A DNA stretch of 64,000 nt from Lysobacter avium. GTDB lineage: Bacteria > Pseudomonadota > Gammaproteobacteria > Xanthomonadales > Xanthomonadaceae. Where the stretch lies: the NCBI RefSeq assembly GCF_015209745.1, contig NZ_CP063657.1, positions 2,046,001 through 2,110,000 of the forward strand, given 5' to 3'. Below are positions 8,769-18,068 of the stretch, piece by piece. Below the pieces are notes generated by a model. The model had not been told where the DNA came from. It saw only the letters and a list, made by a program, of their open reading frames with translations, and made no database searches. Positions within the stretch are counted from its first letter, which is position 1; each line of letters begins with the position of its first letter. Position numbers and translations under genes: made by a program.

Positions 8769-10646
8769 TCAGGCGTCGCCGCGGGGCCGGATCGAATCGG
8801 CCACCACCGTGGCGCCGCCGGCGATCAGCGCACGCACCTGCGGATCGGACATGAAGCTGTCCACGGCGGCACTCCTGCGCGCATCGCGGGCCTTGTCGTT
8901 GCGCTCGCGCAGTGACACGCCGCCAACGGTGCTCGCTTCGAAGCGGATTTCCGGATCGCCTCCCAGGGAGGTGGCCAGCGCCTTGACGATCTGCGCCACC
9001 AGAACGGGCTTGTTGAGCAGCTCGTCTTGCGGCGACAGACCCAGGCGCACCACGCGCCCCTCGCAGGCGATGAAACCCACGTGCTCGGCGAGCACGCGCG
9101 CCGGTCCCTTCAGCGGACTGGCCACCACCCAGGCGTGCCAGGCGTCGGCATCGGCGATGACGGCTCCTGCAGGCACTTCATCGGATGCAGCGTGCGGGGC
9201 TGGGTGTGGCTCGCTGACCGATGCTGTCGGCTCGGGCGCAGTCGTCGCAACGGCGACGGCCTCCGACTCGTCCTCCAGGCTGAAGAACGGGGCTTGCTCG
9301 CGCTCGTCGTGGTGGTAGGACTCCGGGCTCCGTCCGGCGGCTTTCGTGGTTTCGGGGCGCGCTTCGGCAGGCATATCGGCAATGCCCGTATCAGCGGGAG
9401 GGCGCGCACGCGTTGGCGTTGGCGCAGGACGGGGTGTGGCCGGCAGCAGCGACTCGGGCGCGGAGGCCGAGGCTGAGGCAGGCCCCGATGCGGAACCGGC
9501 TCCGGCAATGCCGCCCGCGGTCACACCAGTGCCGCCACTCGCCGGACCACTGCGGGCCGACTCCGGCCCCGAGGGACGGAACGCCAGCATGCGCAGCACG
9601 CTCATCTCGAAGCCGGCGCGCTGGCTGGGCGCCAGCGAGAGGTCGCGACGGCCATTGATCGCCATCTGGTACCACAGCTGGACCAGCTCGGCAGGCACCT
9701 TCGCGGCCAAGGTATCGATGGCCACGCCGTCGACCTCGATGCTTGCCCCGGGCACCAGCTGGCGCACCTGGATGCGGTGCAGGGCATCGCTCAGCGCTTC
9801 CAGAACGCCGGCCCAGTCGGGCGAGAACTCCGCCAGCGCGGCGACCTCCGCCATCAGCGCGGCGCCATCACCGGACGCCAACGCGTCCAGCAACGCGCCC
9901 ACTCGGGTCTGGTCGACCGTACCCAGCATCGTGGCGACCGCCGCGTCGGTGAGCTGGCCACCGGTGTAGGCGATCGCCTGGTCCAGCAGCGACAGGCCGT
10001 CGCGCAGGCTGCCGTCGGCCGCGCGGCTGATCTGGCGCACCGCGCCGGGTTCGACCGCGATGCCCTCGGCCTGGAGGATCTTCTCCACCTGGCCGCCGAT
10101 CTGCTCCTCGTCCAGGCGCTTGAGGTTGAACTGCAGGCAGCGCGACAGCACCGTTACCGGCAGCTTCTGCGGGTCGGTGGTGGCGAGCAGGAACTTCACG
10201 TGACCGGGCGGCTCCTCCAGCGTTTTCAGCAGCGCGTTGAACGCCGACTTCGAGAGCATGTGCACTTCGTCGATCAGGTAGACCTTCACCCGGCCGCGCG
10301 AGGGCATGTACTGCGCGTTGTCGATCAAATCGCGCACATCATCCACGCCGGTGTTGGACGCGGCGTCGATTTCCAGCAGGTCGATGAACCGGCCCGCGTC
10401 GATGTCGCGGCACGAATTGCACTCACCGCAGGGATCGGCCGACGTGCCCTGCTCGCAGTTGAGCGACTTGGCGAAGATCCGCGCGATCGTGGTCTTGCCC
10501 ACGCCGCGGGTGCCGGAAAACAGGAACGCGTGATGCACCCGGCCGCTGTCGAGCGCGTTGGTCAGGGCGCGGACCACGTGCTCCTGCCCGACCAGTTCGG
10601 CGAAGCGCTTGGGTCGCCACTTGCGGGCGAGGACGAGATAGGACAT
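8769..10646 (-). CDS. dnaX: DNA polymerase III subunit tau/gamma
   Basis: A 625-residue clamp-loader ATPase. [15 protein letters not shown] is the family's N terminus, fixing the start at 10646 although the frame is open further upstream. Walker A is GTRGVGKTT, a four-Cys zinc module lies in the NCEQG...CGECNSC segment, Walker B is LIDEVHM, and sensor 1 is TVLSRC. The middle (about residues 370-500) is a low-complexity Pro/Ala/Ser/Gly linker, followed by the tau C-terminal part that contacts the polymerase and helicase. I see no A-rich slippage site like that used by E. coli to make gamma, so only tau may be produced. Confidence 0.97.
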   Translation of the reverse strand: MSYLVLARKWRPKRFAELVGQEHVVRALTNALDSGRVHHAFLFSGTRGVGKTTIARIFAKSLNCEQGTSADPCGECNSCRDIDAGRFIDLLEIDAASNTGVDDVRDLIDNAQYMPSRGRVKVYLIDEVHMLSKSAFNALLKTLEEPPGHVKFLLATTDPQKLPVTVLSRCLQFNLKRLDEEQIGGQVEKILQAEGIAVEPGAVRQISRAADGSLRDGLSLLDQAIAYTGGQLTDAAVATMLGTVDQTRVGALLDALASGDGAALMAEVAALAEFSPDWAGVLEALSDALHRIQVRQLVPGASIEVDGVAIDTLAAKVPAELVQLWYQMAINGRRDLSLAPSQRAGFEMSVLRMLAFRPSGPESARSGPASGGTGVTAGGIAGAGSASGPASASASAPESLLPATPRPAPTPTRARPPADTGIADMPAEARPETTKAAGRSPESYHHDEREQAPFFSLEDESEAVAVATTAPEPTASVSEPHPAPHAASDEVPAGAVIADADAWHAWVVASPLKGPARVLAEHVGFIACEGRVVRLGLSPQDELLNKPVLVAQIVKALATSLGGDPEIRFEASTVGGVSLRERNDKARDARRSAAVDSFMSDPQVRALIAGGATVVADSIRPRGDA

Positions 10647-10789
10647 CGATAACCTTGGGCAAGTCCGGCAGGGAACGCCCGCGCCCCGGAATCGGTCGGC
10701 ACGGACGCAGCGCCACCATTGTGCCACGCCGCCCCGGGCTCCCATCCCGGATCAAGCTCCGGGCCCTCGCGGCCAGAGAAGGATTTGAC

Positions 10790-10818
10790 TTGTCCCCTTG
10801 CCCGCGCGGCGCTAGACT
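10790..10818 (+). promoter_or_regulatory. Sigma-70-type promoter of tRNA-Ser(GGA)/SRP RNA
   Basis: TTGTCC at 10790-10795 and TAGACT at 10813-10818 are separated by 17 bp. Transcription would begin near 10825, about 58 bp before the tRNA. Confidence 0.6.
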
Positions 10819-10882
10819 TTGCGGCTTCGTTGCGTTCCGGCCGGATTGGCGTCGCGACGGGGATCTGAAGCGTTTCAGATGC

Positions 10883-10975
10883 GGAGAGGTGTCCGAGTGG
10901 TTGAAGGAGCACGCCTGGAAAGTGTGTAAGCGTCTAAACCGCGCTTCGGGGGTTCGAATCCCCCTCTCTCCGCCA
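10883..10975 (+). tRNA. tRNA-Ser (GGA)
   Basis: A class II tRNA of 93 nt with encoded CCA. The acceptor stem GGAGAGG pairs with CCTCTCC. The anticodon loop CTGGAAA gives GGA, there is a long variable arm (GTGTAAGCGTCTAAACCGC region), and the T-loop is TTCGAAT. It is 18 bp upstream of the SRP RNA and probably co-transcribed with it. Confidence 0.97.
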
Positions 10976-10993
10976 GATGTTGCAGTTGTCCAT

Positions 10994-11104
10994 GGTGGCC
11001 CCGTCGGCCCCTCGCGACGCTAGGTCGAAAACTCCGCCAGGGCCGGAAGGCAGCAACGGTATTGACTGATGCGGGCGCCGAGGCAAGTTGGCGGGGCTGC
11101 CACC
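10994..11104 (+). ncRNA. ffs: Signal recognition particle RNA (4.5S)
   Basis: The core GGGCCGGAAGGCAGCAACGG (from 11039) carries the GGAAG tetraloop region and the asymmetric loop bound by Ffh. The ends GGTGGC (10994) and GCCACC (to 11104) pair to close a long hairpin of about 111 nt, the usual size of a short bacterial SRP RNA. The TTTT right after the 3' end fits termination. The RNA pairs with Ffh to target membrane proteins. End positions come from base pairing and may be off by a few bases. Confidence 0.92.
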
Positions 11105-11127
11105 TTTTCGGCTGCCGGATGTGCAGC

Positions 11128-11910
11128 TCAGGCGACGTCGACCTGCATTGCGGTCGTCGGCTTCAGCGCCACCAGCTCTCCCTGCCGGCCAATCCGGTAA
11201 CCGCGCCCTTCCAGCGCTTCGCCCTCTTGGGCACTGCCGTAGTGGTACAGCAGGCAGCGCTCCAGCAGCTGCGGCGGGTATTCCCGCTCCAGATCGTCGA
11301 TGCCGCTGTGGGAAGGGTTGCCGTGCAAGGCGCAGTCGTGGGCGATCAGTTCCCCCGCATCGGCCATCCTGGCGAGCATTTCCGGGATCGGCCGCGTATC
11401 CCCCGTCCACACCAGGCTTCCATGCAGGCGCAGTCCGAACGCGGTATCGGGCCAGTGATGGCGGACGGGAAAGACCTCCACACGCACGCCCTGGTGCCAG
11501 AACGACTCGCCCACCGGAATCACCTGGAAGGCATCCCAGAAGTTCGCCCCACCCTCGGCCAGGGGATTGGGGTAATCACCCACCCGCTGATGCAGCAACG
11601 GCACCAGTTTGGCCGGCACGTACAGCCGGATCCGCCCGCGCAGGGAGTGGTTGAAGTAGGCCTCCACGAACAGCCGCTCGAAACCGGCGACGTGGTCCAG
11701 GTGCGTGTGGGTGATGAACAACGCCTGCGGCGCTTGCCCGTAGTGGTCCAGGAATGCGGTCAGGCCCTCGCCGCCGCAGTCGATCGTCAGCCAGGGCTGG
11801 CCATGGCGCTCGATGGTCGCCATGGCCGAGCCCAGCTCGACCGCCGAGGCGTTGCCGACCCCCTGCAGGCGCAGATCCCAGGCCACGTCAGTAGCCCCGT
11901 TCCCAGACAT
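11128..11910 (-). CDS. Metallo-beta-lactamase-fold hydrolase (RNase Z/phosphodiesterase type)
   Basis: A 260-residue MBL-fold protein. The metal motif [10 protein letters not shown] (HxHxDH) is clear, with a further His in FPVRHHWPD and Asp in [10 protein letters not shown] and His in [16 protein letters not shown]. The layout, with WTGDT and a short length, is closest to the RNase Z/cyclic phosphodiesterase-like group and not to antibiotic-degrading enzymes; the substrate is unknown. ATG 11910 is chosen by similarity of the following [11 protein letters not shown] to the fold's first strand. The start overlaps the 3' end of the upstream Kdo kinase gene by about 23 bp. Confidence 0.82.
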   Translation of the reverse strand: MSGNGATDVAWDLRLQGVGNASAVELGSAMATIERHGQPWLTIDCGGEGLTAFLDHYGQAPQALFITHTHLDHVAGFERLFVEAYFNHSLRGRIRLYVPAKLVPLLHQRVGDYPNPLAEGGANFWDAFQVIPVGESFWHQGVRVEVFPVRHHWPDTAFGLRLHGSLVWTGDTRPIPEMLARMADAGELIAHDCALHGNPSHSGIDDLEREYPPQLLERCLLYHYGSAQEGEALEGRGYRIGRQGELVALKPTTAMQVDVA

Positions 11911-12637
11911 TGTCATAGGCCCGGCGCAGGCGCTCGAAATCGCGCTCCACATCGGCCACGTCGCGATTGCCGCGCACCTTGAGCAGCGAGCGCTTTAGCC
12001 TTGCCAGGTTGCGCTCGCGCCAGCCCGTGGCCGGGATGACGATGCGGCCGCGGTCCAGATCGATCACCCAGCCGCGGCCACGCGAATCGAACATCAGGTT
12101 GTGCGCATTGAGGTCGGCGTGGTCGAGGCCGGCACGGTGCGCTCGCGCGACCAGCCGGCCCGCTTCCTCCCACGGCGCACCATCGCCGGCGACGATCGCG
12201 CGGTCCGCCAGCGTCCGCACGTCCGGCAGGCGCTCGATCAGGATCGCGCAGCGGTAGAACAGGCCCTCGCGGCGATACATGGCCGCGATCGGCGGCGGCA
12301 CCGGCACCCCGCGCTCGATCATCGCCCGCGAGAGGCGGAACTCGGCAAAACTGCGCGTGCTCATGGCGCCGCGCCAGACATAGCGGTCGCGGCTCAGATT
12401 GGCCACCAGCCCGCCGCGCAGGTAGCGTCGCAGGACGGCCTGGCCGAAAGGCGCATCCACGAACCACGCGCCGCCGCGGCCGCCGCTTTCCACCGGTCGC
12501 GCCTGATGCTGCCACCAGGTCGGAGTAAACCACGCCGGCTCGGCTTGCCGTACCCGCTTGGTGTCGAACAGAATCGCCCCATAGCCGCTGCCTTCGCGGA
12601 ATGGCGTCAATCCTTCGGCAGAGTCGAACCCCGTCAT
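11888..12637 (-). CDS. kdkA: 3-deoxy-D-manno-octulosonic acid (Kdo) kinase
   Basis: A 249-residue lipopolysaccharide kinase of the KdkA/WaaP group. The kinase-like catalytic segment [12 protein letters not shown] (about residues 165-177) and the metal-binding VIDLDRGRI match the family. KdkA phosphorylates Kdo in the inner core of LPS, as in Haemophilus and xanthomonads. ATG 12637 was chosen because upstream codons show no family similarity. The neighbouring divergent gene is a heptosyltransferase-like GT9, so both act in LPS core assembly. The two starts are only 22 bp apart, leaving little room for two separate promoters. Confidence 0.88.
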   Translation of the reverse strand: MTGFDSAEGLTPFREGSGYGAILFDTKRVRQAEPAWFTPTWWQHQARPVESGGRGGAWFVDAPFGQAVLRRYLRGGLVANLSRDRYVWRGAMSTRSFAEFRLSRAMIERGVPVPPPIAAMYRREGLFYRCAILIERLPDVRTLADRAIVAGDGAPWEEAGRLVARAHRAGLDHADLNAHNLMFDSRGRGWVIDLDRGRIVIPATGWRERNLARLKRSLLKVRGNRDVADVERDFERLRRAYDNVWERGY

Positions 12638-12659
12638 TCCCCGGAGTCTAGCAATTAGC

Positions 12660-13715
12660 ATGCCCCCTGCACCCGCTTCGATCTGCCTGCTGCGCCTGTC
12701 CGCGCTGGGCGATGTCACCCACGTGGTCCCGCTGGTGCGCACGCTGCAGGCGGCATGGCCGGAAACGCCGCTGAACTGGATCATCGGCAAGGCCGAGCAG
12801 CGCCTGCTGGAAGGCCTGCCCGGGGTGGAGTTCATCGAGTACGACAAGAAGTCCGGATTCGCCGGCATGCGTGCGCTGCGCCGGCGGTTGAACGCTCGCG
12901 CCGGCGGTAAATTTGACGTGTTGCTGCAGATGCAGGTCGCCGCGCGCGCGAACCTGCTCTCGGCGGTGGTTCCGGCCCGCACCCGGGTCGGCTATGACCG
13001 CGCCCGATCACGCGACGGCCATGGTTTGTTCGTCAACCAGCGCATCCCGGCGCGCCAGGGCATGCACGTGCTGGATGCGATCGGCAGTTTCTGCGAGCCG
13101 CTGGGCCTGCGCCAGGAGCAGGTCCGCTGGGATCTGCCGGTTCCGGCCGACGCACGCGACTGGGCCCGCGCCCAGTGGGAGACAGACGATGTCCGCACGC
13201 TGATGATCTCACCCTGCTCCAGCCACGTCCTGCGCAACTGGCATGCCGAGCGCTACGCAGCCGTCGCCGACCACGCGATCGAGCGCGGCTGGCGGGTGGT
13301 CCTGTGCGGCGGCCGCAGCGAGTTGGAGCGGCAGACCACCGACGCCATCGTGCAGTCAATGCGCGGCAGCGCGCTCGACCTGGTCGGCAAGGACACGCTG
13401 AAGCAGTTGCCCGCGCTGCTGGAGCGGGCCGACCTGCTGATGAGCCCGGATTCGGGGCCGATGCACATCGCCAACGCGATGGGAACCAAGGTGCTCGGCC
13501 TGCATGCGGCCAGCAATCCGGCTCGCAGCGGACCCTACAGCGATCGTCGCTACTGCGTGGACCGCTATGACGACGCCGCGCGCCGCTACCGTGGCAAGCC
13601 GGCCGCCGAATTGCGCTGGGGTACCAAGATCGAGCAGCCGGGGGTGATGGACCTCGTGACCGTCGATGATGCGATCGCGGCCTTCGAGCGCTTTGTCAGC
13701 GACACGGCCGGCTGA
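12660..13715 (+). CDS. Glycosyltransferase family 9 (heptosyltransferase-like)
   Basis: A 351-residue GT9 protein with the two-domain GT-B fold. The N terminus [20 protein letters not shown] is the family's first Rossmann element (RLSxLGD). The second domain carries [19 protein letters not shown] and the nucleotide-sugar site [17 protein letters not shown]9 enzymes add heptoses to the LPS inner core from ADP-heptose. The exact linkage made here cannot be told from the sequence. It is divergent from kdkA. Confidence 0.9.
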   Translation: MPPAPASICLLRLSALGDVTHVVPLVRTLQAAWPETPLNWIIGKAEQRLLEGLPGVEFIEYDKKSGFAGMRALRRRLNARAGGKFDVLLQMQVAARANLLSAVVPARTRVGYDRARSRDGHGLFVNQRIPARQGMHVLDAIGSFCEPLGLRQEQVRWDLPVPADARDWARAQWETDDVRTLMISPCSSHVLRNWHAERYAAVADHAIERGWRVVLCGGRSELERQTTDAIVQSMRGSALDLVGKDTLKQLPALLERADLLMSPDSGPMHIANAMGTKVLGLHAASNPARSGPYSDRRYCVDRYDDAARRYRGKPAAELRWGTKIEQPGVMDLVTVDDAIAAFERFVSDTAG

Positions 13716-13723
13716 GCTGCAAC

Positions 13724-13742
13724 CTGCCTTCGTTGAAGGCAG
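13724..13742. terminator. Hairpin between convergent genes
   Basis: CTGCCTTC and GAAGGCAG are perfect 8-bp arms around a GTT loop, in the 48 bp between the convergent GT9 and DUF6165 genes. There is no T run on either side, so it is only a possible terminator. Confidence 0.4.
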
Positions 13743-13763
13743 CTCAAGCCGGGCCGCCAGCGC

Positions 13764-14171
13764 TTACCCGGGGTCGGCGCTGCGGTAGTCCTGGTAGGAC
13801 TTTTCCTCGACATAGCTGGAGCCCAGGGCAAGGTTGATCTCGCGCTTGAGGCGGGCACGCTCATCGTTCTCGAAATAGACGCTGCGGGCGAGGCGGATGA
13901 ACTCCGCATCGAACTCGCCGGCCTTTTCCTTGAGCCGGATATCGTCCTCAATCACCCAGAGCCGCTCGTTGACCGCCTTCAGCTCGCCGCGCAACTTGAC
14001 CACGTCCTTGCCGGCTGCGGGGTGCTCCATCCAGGTCTTCTGCAGCGCGCCCAGTTCCTTGTGGATGTTCTCCAGCTTGGCCGCGTCGGTCATGCGCTCG
14101 GACTTGATGGACAGGATGGCGATCTTGTCGAGCAGTTCTCCAAAGGAGACGGGAACGAGGATTTCGGACAT
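13764..14171 (-). CDS. DUF6165 family protein
   Basis: A 135-residue, highly charged, largely helical protein beginning MSEILVPVSFGELLDKIAIL, with KSERM, ELKAVNERLWVIEDDIRLKE and a conserved ARSVYFENDERARLKREIN segment near the C terminus. I recognise it as the small DUF6165 group often found beside LPS or glycosyltransferase genes; no activity is known. The start at 14171 matches the family N terminus. It converges on the GT9 gene, supporting an envelope-glycan context. Confidence 0.75.
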   Translation of the reverse strand: MSEILVPVSFGELLDKIAILSIKSERMTDAAKLENIHKELGALQKTWMEHPAAGKDVVKLRGELKAVNERLWVIEDDIRLKEKAGEFDAEFIRLARSVYFENDERARLKREINLALGSSYVEEKSYQDYRSADPG

Positions 14172-14239
14172 GGGACACCCGCTGGGAGGAAAGCGCACAG
14201 TCTACCGCCAGCACGGTGACCGACGGCGCCGCACGACGC

Positions 14240-14268
14240 TTGTACGGTGCCCGTGGCCGCCGTATCAT
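14240..14268 (+). promoter_or_regulatory. Sigma-70-type promoter of tRNA-Ser(CGA)
   Basis: TTGTAC at 14240-14245 and TATCAT at 14263-14268 are spaced by exactly 17 bp, with a GC-rich discriminator (TGCGCCCCC) after the -10 typical of stringently controlled stable-RNA genes. The predicted start is about 35 bp upstream of the tRNA. Confidence 0.7.
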
Positions 14269-14308
14269 TGCGCCCCCACGACCCCGGTCTTGATGTCGGC
14301 GGTTCACC

Positions 14309-14404
<96 letters not shown>

Positions 14405-14416
14405 GCATTCTGCAAC

Positions 14417-14436
14417 GGCTGCCTTCGCAGCCCTTT
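14417..14436 (+). terminator. Terminator of tRNA-Ser(CGA)
   Basis: GGCTGC and GCAGCC close a CTTC tetraloop 17 bp after the tRNA, followed by CTTT. The stem is short but well placed. Confidence 0.5.
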
Positions 14437-14535
14437 GCCATGCCGGTTCCTTGCGCGCCCGTGTCCGTATGCACACGCGTGCAACGTTAACGTATGTGAA
14501 GACTCCTCCGACTACGTCATCGGCCTGATCCCCTC

Positions 14536-15240
14536 ATGATCGAATTTGGACACCTGACCCACGTCGGCCTGCGTCGCGAACTCAATGAGGACAGCTATTA
14601 CGGCGACAGCGTGCTGGGCCTGTGGTTGGTTGCTGATGGGATGGGGGGGCACGACTACGGGGAAGTCGCAAGTGCGCTGGCGCGCGAAACCATCGCCCGG
14701 GAGACCCGTGACGGCACGCCGCTGGTGGATGCGATCCGCATCGCCGACGAGGAGATCATCCGGACCTCGCGCCAGCGCCGCGATGCGCTGCCGATGGGCA
14801 CCACCGTGGTTGCCGCCCGGGTCAACGGCAACCGCTTCGAGGTGGCATGGGTCGGCGACAGCCGGGTGTATCTGTGGCGCGACGAGCAACTGGTTCAGCT
14901 GTCCAGGGACCACAGCTACGTGCAGGAACTGATCGCCAGCGGCGCGATCACCCGCGAGCAGGCGCGCAGCCATCCGCACCGCAACGTGGTCACCCAGGCG
15001 CTTGGCGTGACCGACCCGCGCAACCTGAACGTGGCCACCGTCGCCGGCGAGATGCTGCCGGGCATGCAACTGCTGCTATGCAGCGACGGGCTGACCGAGG
15101 AAGTGGAGGACGAGCAGATCGCCAAGGTGCTGGCCCTGCGCGACCGCAGCGCCCAGGAATGCGTCGACACCCTGATCGCGGCGGCGTTGGACGGCGGCGG
15201 CTCGGACAACGTCACCGCGGTGCTGATCCGCAGCCACTGA
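14536..15240 (+). CDS. PP2C-family serine/threonine phosphatase
   Basis: A 234-residue PP2C phosphatase without extra domains, similar in size to Stp/PppA. Metal-binding motifs are NEDS (17-20), VADGMGGH (32-39), WVGDSRVYLW, LCSDGLTEEV and GGSDNVTAV near the C terminus. It would remove phosphate from Ser/Thr in the cytoplasm, usually opposite a Hanks-type kinase, but no such kinase is in the window. A single gene, convergent with dnaQ (13 bp between stops). Confidence 0.93.
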   Translation: MIEFGHLTHVGLRRELNEDSYYGDSVLGLWLVADGMGGHDYGEVASALARETIARETRDGTPLVDAIRIADEEIIRTSRQRRDALPMGTTVVAARVNGNRFEVAWVGDSRVYLWRDEQLVQLSRDHSYVQELIASGAITREQARSHPHRNVVTQALGVTDPRNLNVATVAGEMLPGMQLLLCSDGLTEEVEDEQIAKVLALRDRSAQECVDTLIAAALDGGGSDNVTAVLIRSH

Positions 15241-15253
15241 GTCCGCGCAGGCG

Positions 15254-15979
15254 CTAGCCTCCCGCCAACTCCACCACCTCGTCCCACACCGCGTGGCCCG
15301 CCATGCTGCGCAGCGTTTCCAGGCGCGCTTCATGCGCCGCGAGTTCCGCGGCGAGGACCACTACCCGCGGTCGGTGCAGGCGGACGTCGGCGGTGTAGGA
15401 AGCCTTCGATTCCTCTCCCGCCGCAGGCCCCGGCGCGGCAAAGCCTATTTCCTCCTGACCGGAGGTCAGGGCGATGTAGACCTCGGCCAGCAGTTGGGCG
15501 TCCAGCAGGGCGCCGTGCAGCTGCCGGTGCGCGTTGTCCACGCCCAGCCGCCGGCACAAGGCATCCAGCGAATTGCGCTGGCCGGGGAAACGATGCCGGG
15601 CGAGCAGCAGCGAATCCTCGATGCGGCAGCGATCGGCCAGGCAGCCGTACTGCGCGCCCGCCAGACGCAGCTCATTGTCCAGAAACCCGACGTCGAAGGC
15701 GGCGTTGTGGATCACCAGTTCCGCTCCGGCGATGAATTCGAGGAATTCCTCCACCACGTCGGTGAAGACCGGTTTGTCGGCGAGGAACTCCAGGGTCAGG
15801 CCCGTGACTTCCTGCGCACCCGGCTCGAATGCGCAATCGGGTTTCAGGTACTGGTGATACGTGCGACCGGTAGGCCGGCGCTCGACGAACTCCACGCAGC
15901 CGATCTCCACCACGCGGTTGCCCCGCTCCCAGCTCAGGCCGGTGGTTTCCGTATCCAGGACGACCTGCCGCATCGCCAT
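15254..15979 (-). CDS. dnaQ: DNA polymerase III epsilon subunit (proofreading exonuclease)
   Basis: A 241-residue DnaQ. Exo I is LDTETTGL (Asp9, Glu11), Exo II is HNAAFDVGFLDNEL, and Exo III-epsilon is HGALLDAQLLAEVY with the family's His and Asp. The C-terminal tail past residue about 180 binds the alpha subunit in E. coli. The gene begins inside the rnhA stop (TGATG overlap), so the two are coupled. A second ATG lies two codons in and may be the real start. The rnhA-dnaQ pair is on the same strand, not divergent as in E. coli. Confidence 0.95.
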   Translation of the reverse strand: MAMRQVVLDTETTGLSWERGNRVVEIGCVEFVERRPTGRTYHQYLKPDCAFEPGAQEVTGLTLEFLADKPVFTDVVEEFLEFIAGAELVIHNAAFDVGFLDNELRLAGAQYGCLADRCRIEDSLLLARHRFPGQRNSLDALCRRLGVDNAHRQLHGALLDAQLLAEVYIALTSGQEEIGFAAPGPAAGEESKASYTADVRLHRPRVVVLAAELAAHEARLETLRSMAGHAVWDEVVELAGG

Positions 15980-16467
15980 CAGACCCGCTGCGCCGAGGCG
16001 CCCTGTTTGAACCGGATGGCTTCATCGCGGGCGAGCACATCGACGCGCTCGTTGTCGGGATCGCCGGAGTGGCCCTTGACCCAGCGCCAGTCGATCCGGT
16101 GGTTCTTCGTGGCCAGGTCCAGGCGTTCCCACAGGTCACGGTTCTTCACCGGCGCGCCGCCCGCCGTCTTCCAGCCGCGGCGCACCCAGTTCGCCATCCA
16201 CGTGGTGATGCCCTGGCGGACGTACTGCGAGTCCGTGTGCAGGGTCACCGCGCAGCTTTCCTTGAGCGCCTCCAATGCGCAGATCGTCGCCATCAGCTCC
16301 ATGCGGTTGTTGGTGGTGTCGGCCTCTCCGCCCACCAGTTCGCGCTCGCGGCCCTTGCAGCGCAGCAGCGCTGCCCAGCCGCCGGGGCCGGGATTGCCCA
16401 GGCAGGAGCCGTCGGTGTGGATCTCGACCATCGTGGGTGTTCTGTTCGCGCCGGTGTCTTCAGTCAT
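15979..16467 (-). CDS. rnhA: Ribonuclease HI
   Basis: A 162-residue RNase HI that cuts RNA in RNA-DNA hybrids. All catalytic residues are present: Asp19 (HTDGSC), Glu57 (NRMELM), Asp79 (HTDSQY), His133 (KGHSG) and Asp143 (ERVDVLA). The basic protrusion ([17 protein letters not shown]) that aids hybrid binding is also there. The first 12 residues precede the normal N terminus, so ATG 16431 is an alternative start. It lies between a YafS-like methyltransferase and dnaQ. Confidence 0.96.
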   Translation of the reverse strand: MTEDTGANRTPTMVEIHTDGSCLGNPGPGGWAALLRCKGRERELVGGEADTTNNRMELMATICALEALKESCAVTLHTDSQYVRQGITTWMANWVRRGWKTAGGAPVKNRDLWERLDLATKNHRIDWRWVKGHSGDPDNERVDVLARDEAIRFKQGASAQRV

Positions 16468-16474
16468 CGCGCCA

Positions 16475-17209
16475 TTATCCCCGACCGTGCGCGTCCGGTC
16501 TCGTTCCGGCCTGCCCCTCGGGCGCCGGGTGCGGCCACGGATGCGGCCACCGAGCGACCTGCCATCGCAACTGCCGCACCCCTGTCGGCGGAATCAGCCC
16601 CTGCACCTGCTTGCCGGCGCTCAGCGCGAGCGCGCTGCGGAAGCGGTCGGAAAAGCCGATACCCGAACCCTCGACGCGTGGCTGCCATCGGGGACCCACC
16701 CATTGCACGCGGGTGGCGGCCGAAGAGAATCCCGCGCGCCCCAGCGCCGACTGCCATGCGCCGGCACCCGTCGCCCGCAGGCCCACCCCGGTCCAGCGCA
16801 GGCGATACGGACTCCAGGGATTCAGCGTCGCCAGCCACAGCCTGCCGCCAGGCGCCAACAACCGCGCGCACTCGTCCAACAATGCCTGCGTTTCGTGCCC
16901 ATCGTCCAAGGCGTGCTGCAGGAAAATCACGCCAAAGCACTCGCTGGCGAAAGGCAATGGCAGGCGACAGCGCAGATCGCCGCAGAATCCGCCCCCATCG
17001 CGGTACAGGCGAACGCCCCGCGCTGTGTCTGGCGCCTTGGCCGCGGGCGCTCCGATCCACAGCCATGGCAGCGCAGGACACATCGCCATGACCCGCCCCA
17101 GGGCGTCTTCTTCGCTGGCCAGAACGGCGCTTCCGGCGGATCCGCGGAACCAGTCGAGGCCGGTGTCTGGCGACGTTCCGGGTTGACTGTGGTAGGTGAA
17201 CGCGGGCAT
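16475..17209 (-). CDS. YafS-like SAM-dependent methyltransferase
   Basis: A 244-residue class I methyltransferase-like protein. The segment [20 protein letters not shown] matches motif IV and post-motif region, and [19 protein letters not shown] matches motif VI. Motif I, which should be glycine-rich, reads [11 protein letters not shown], so SAM binding may be weakened or changed. It is divergent from gloB and upstream of rnhA, as yafS is in E. coli. Its methyl acceptor is unknown. ATG 17209 was chosen because the frame beyond it overlaps the gloB promoter and start. Confidence 0.75.
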   Translation of the reverse strand: MPAFTYHSQPGTSPDTGLDWFRGSAGSAVLASEEDALGRVMAMCPALPWLWIGAPAAKAPDTARGVRLYRDGGGFCGDLRCRLPLPFASECFGVIFLQHALDDGHETQALLDECARLLAPGGRLWLATLNPWSPYRLRWTGVGLRATGAGAWQSALGRAGFSSAATRVQWVGPRWQPRVEGSGIGFSDRFRSALALSAGKQVQGLIPPTGVRQLRWQVARWPHPWPHPAPEGQAGTRPDAHGRG

Positions 17210-17291
17210 GGTCGCGGGTTGTCGCCCTGTCGGATGCGGAGTAATCCCCCGATTCTGCTGCAAGCCGCCGACAATCCCAAGGAGTCCCCGC

Positions 17292-18068
17292 ATGCAGTTG
17301 CAGGCCCTGAATGCATTCAGTGACAACTACATCTGGTGCGCCACCGGTGAGGATGGATCAGCATTGGTGGTCGATCCCGGGCAGGCGCGCCCCGTACTGG
17401 AGGCAGCCAGTGCCGGCCTGCGCCCGAGCGCCATCCTGCTCACGCACCACCACAATGACCATGTTGGCGGCGTAGCGGAGCTGCTGCAGCGCTGGCCCGA
17501 CCTGCGCGTCTTCGCCCCCGACGACGCACGCATTACCACCACCACCGATGTCGTGGGAGACGGCGCGCGCATCAGTGCGGCGGGATTCGAGCTGGAAGTC
17601 ATCGCCGTTCCGGGTCATACATCCAGCCATGTGGCGTACTTCCACGATGCCCCTGAGGGAGGCTCGCTGTTTAGCGGGGACACCCTGTTCAGCCTGGGTT
17701 GCGGGCGACTTTTCGAAGGTAGTCCGTTGCAGATGCACCAGTCGCTGTCCCGACTGGCCGTCCTGCCCGCCTCCACCCGGCTGTATTGCGGGCACGAGTA
17801 CACCCTGTCCAACGCAGCCTTCGCGCGCGTGGTCGAGCCCGAAAATGCCGCGCTTGCGCGCCGCACCCAGGAAGCAAAACACATGCGTGACAATGCCCGT
17901 CCCACCCTGCCCACGACGCTGGAAAGCGAACTGGCCTGCAATCCATTCCTGCGTTGCGGCCAGCCGGCGGTAAAGGCCGCAGTCGCCGCGCGCCTCGGCC
18001 GCGCCCCACTCGACGAGGTCGAGGTATTTGCCGAGCTTCGGCGGTGGAAAGACGGGTTCAGCGAATGA
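17292..18068 (+). CDS. gloB: Hydroxyacylglutathione hydrolase (glyoxalase II)
   Basis: A 258-residue MBL-fold glyoxalase II, which hydrolyses S-D-lactoylglutathione to lactate and glutathione in methylglyoxal detoxification. Metal ligands are in THHHNDHVGG, VPGHTSSH, FSGDTLFSLGCGR and YCGHEYT; the C-terminal glutathione-binding region has NPFLRC. AAGGAG seven bases upstream fixes the ATG at 17292. Its stop overlaps the ATG of the lytic transglycosylase gene (ATGA). Confidence 0.96.
   Translation: MQLQALNAFSDNYIWCATGEDGSALVVDPGQARPVLEAASAGLRPSAILLTHHHNDHVGGVAELLQRWPDLRVFAPDDARITTTTDVVGDGARISAAGFELEVIAVPGHTSSHVAYFHDAPEGGSLFSGDTLFSLGCGRLFEGSPLQMHQSLSRLAVLPASTRLYCGHEYTLSNAAFARVVEPENAALARRTQEAKHMRDNARPTLPTTLESELACNPFLRCGQPAVKAAVAARLGRAPLDEVEVFAELRRWKDGFSE

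Noticed and set aside
8769..10646. Programmed frameshift in dnaX to make gamma
   Set aside because: I found no A-rich slippery heptamer with a following hairpin in the expected region; the linker is simply Pro/Ala/Ser-rich.
11128..11910. Antibiotic-hydrolysing beta-lactamase
   Set aside because: The HxHxDH fold is shared by many hydrolases; there is no signal peptide and the layout fits RNase Z-like enzymes.
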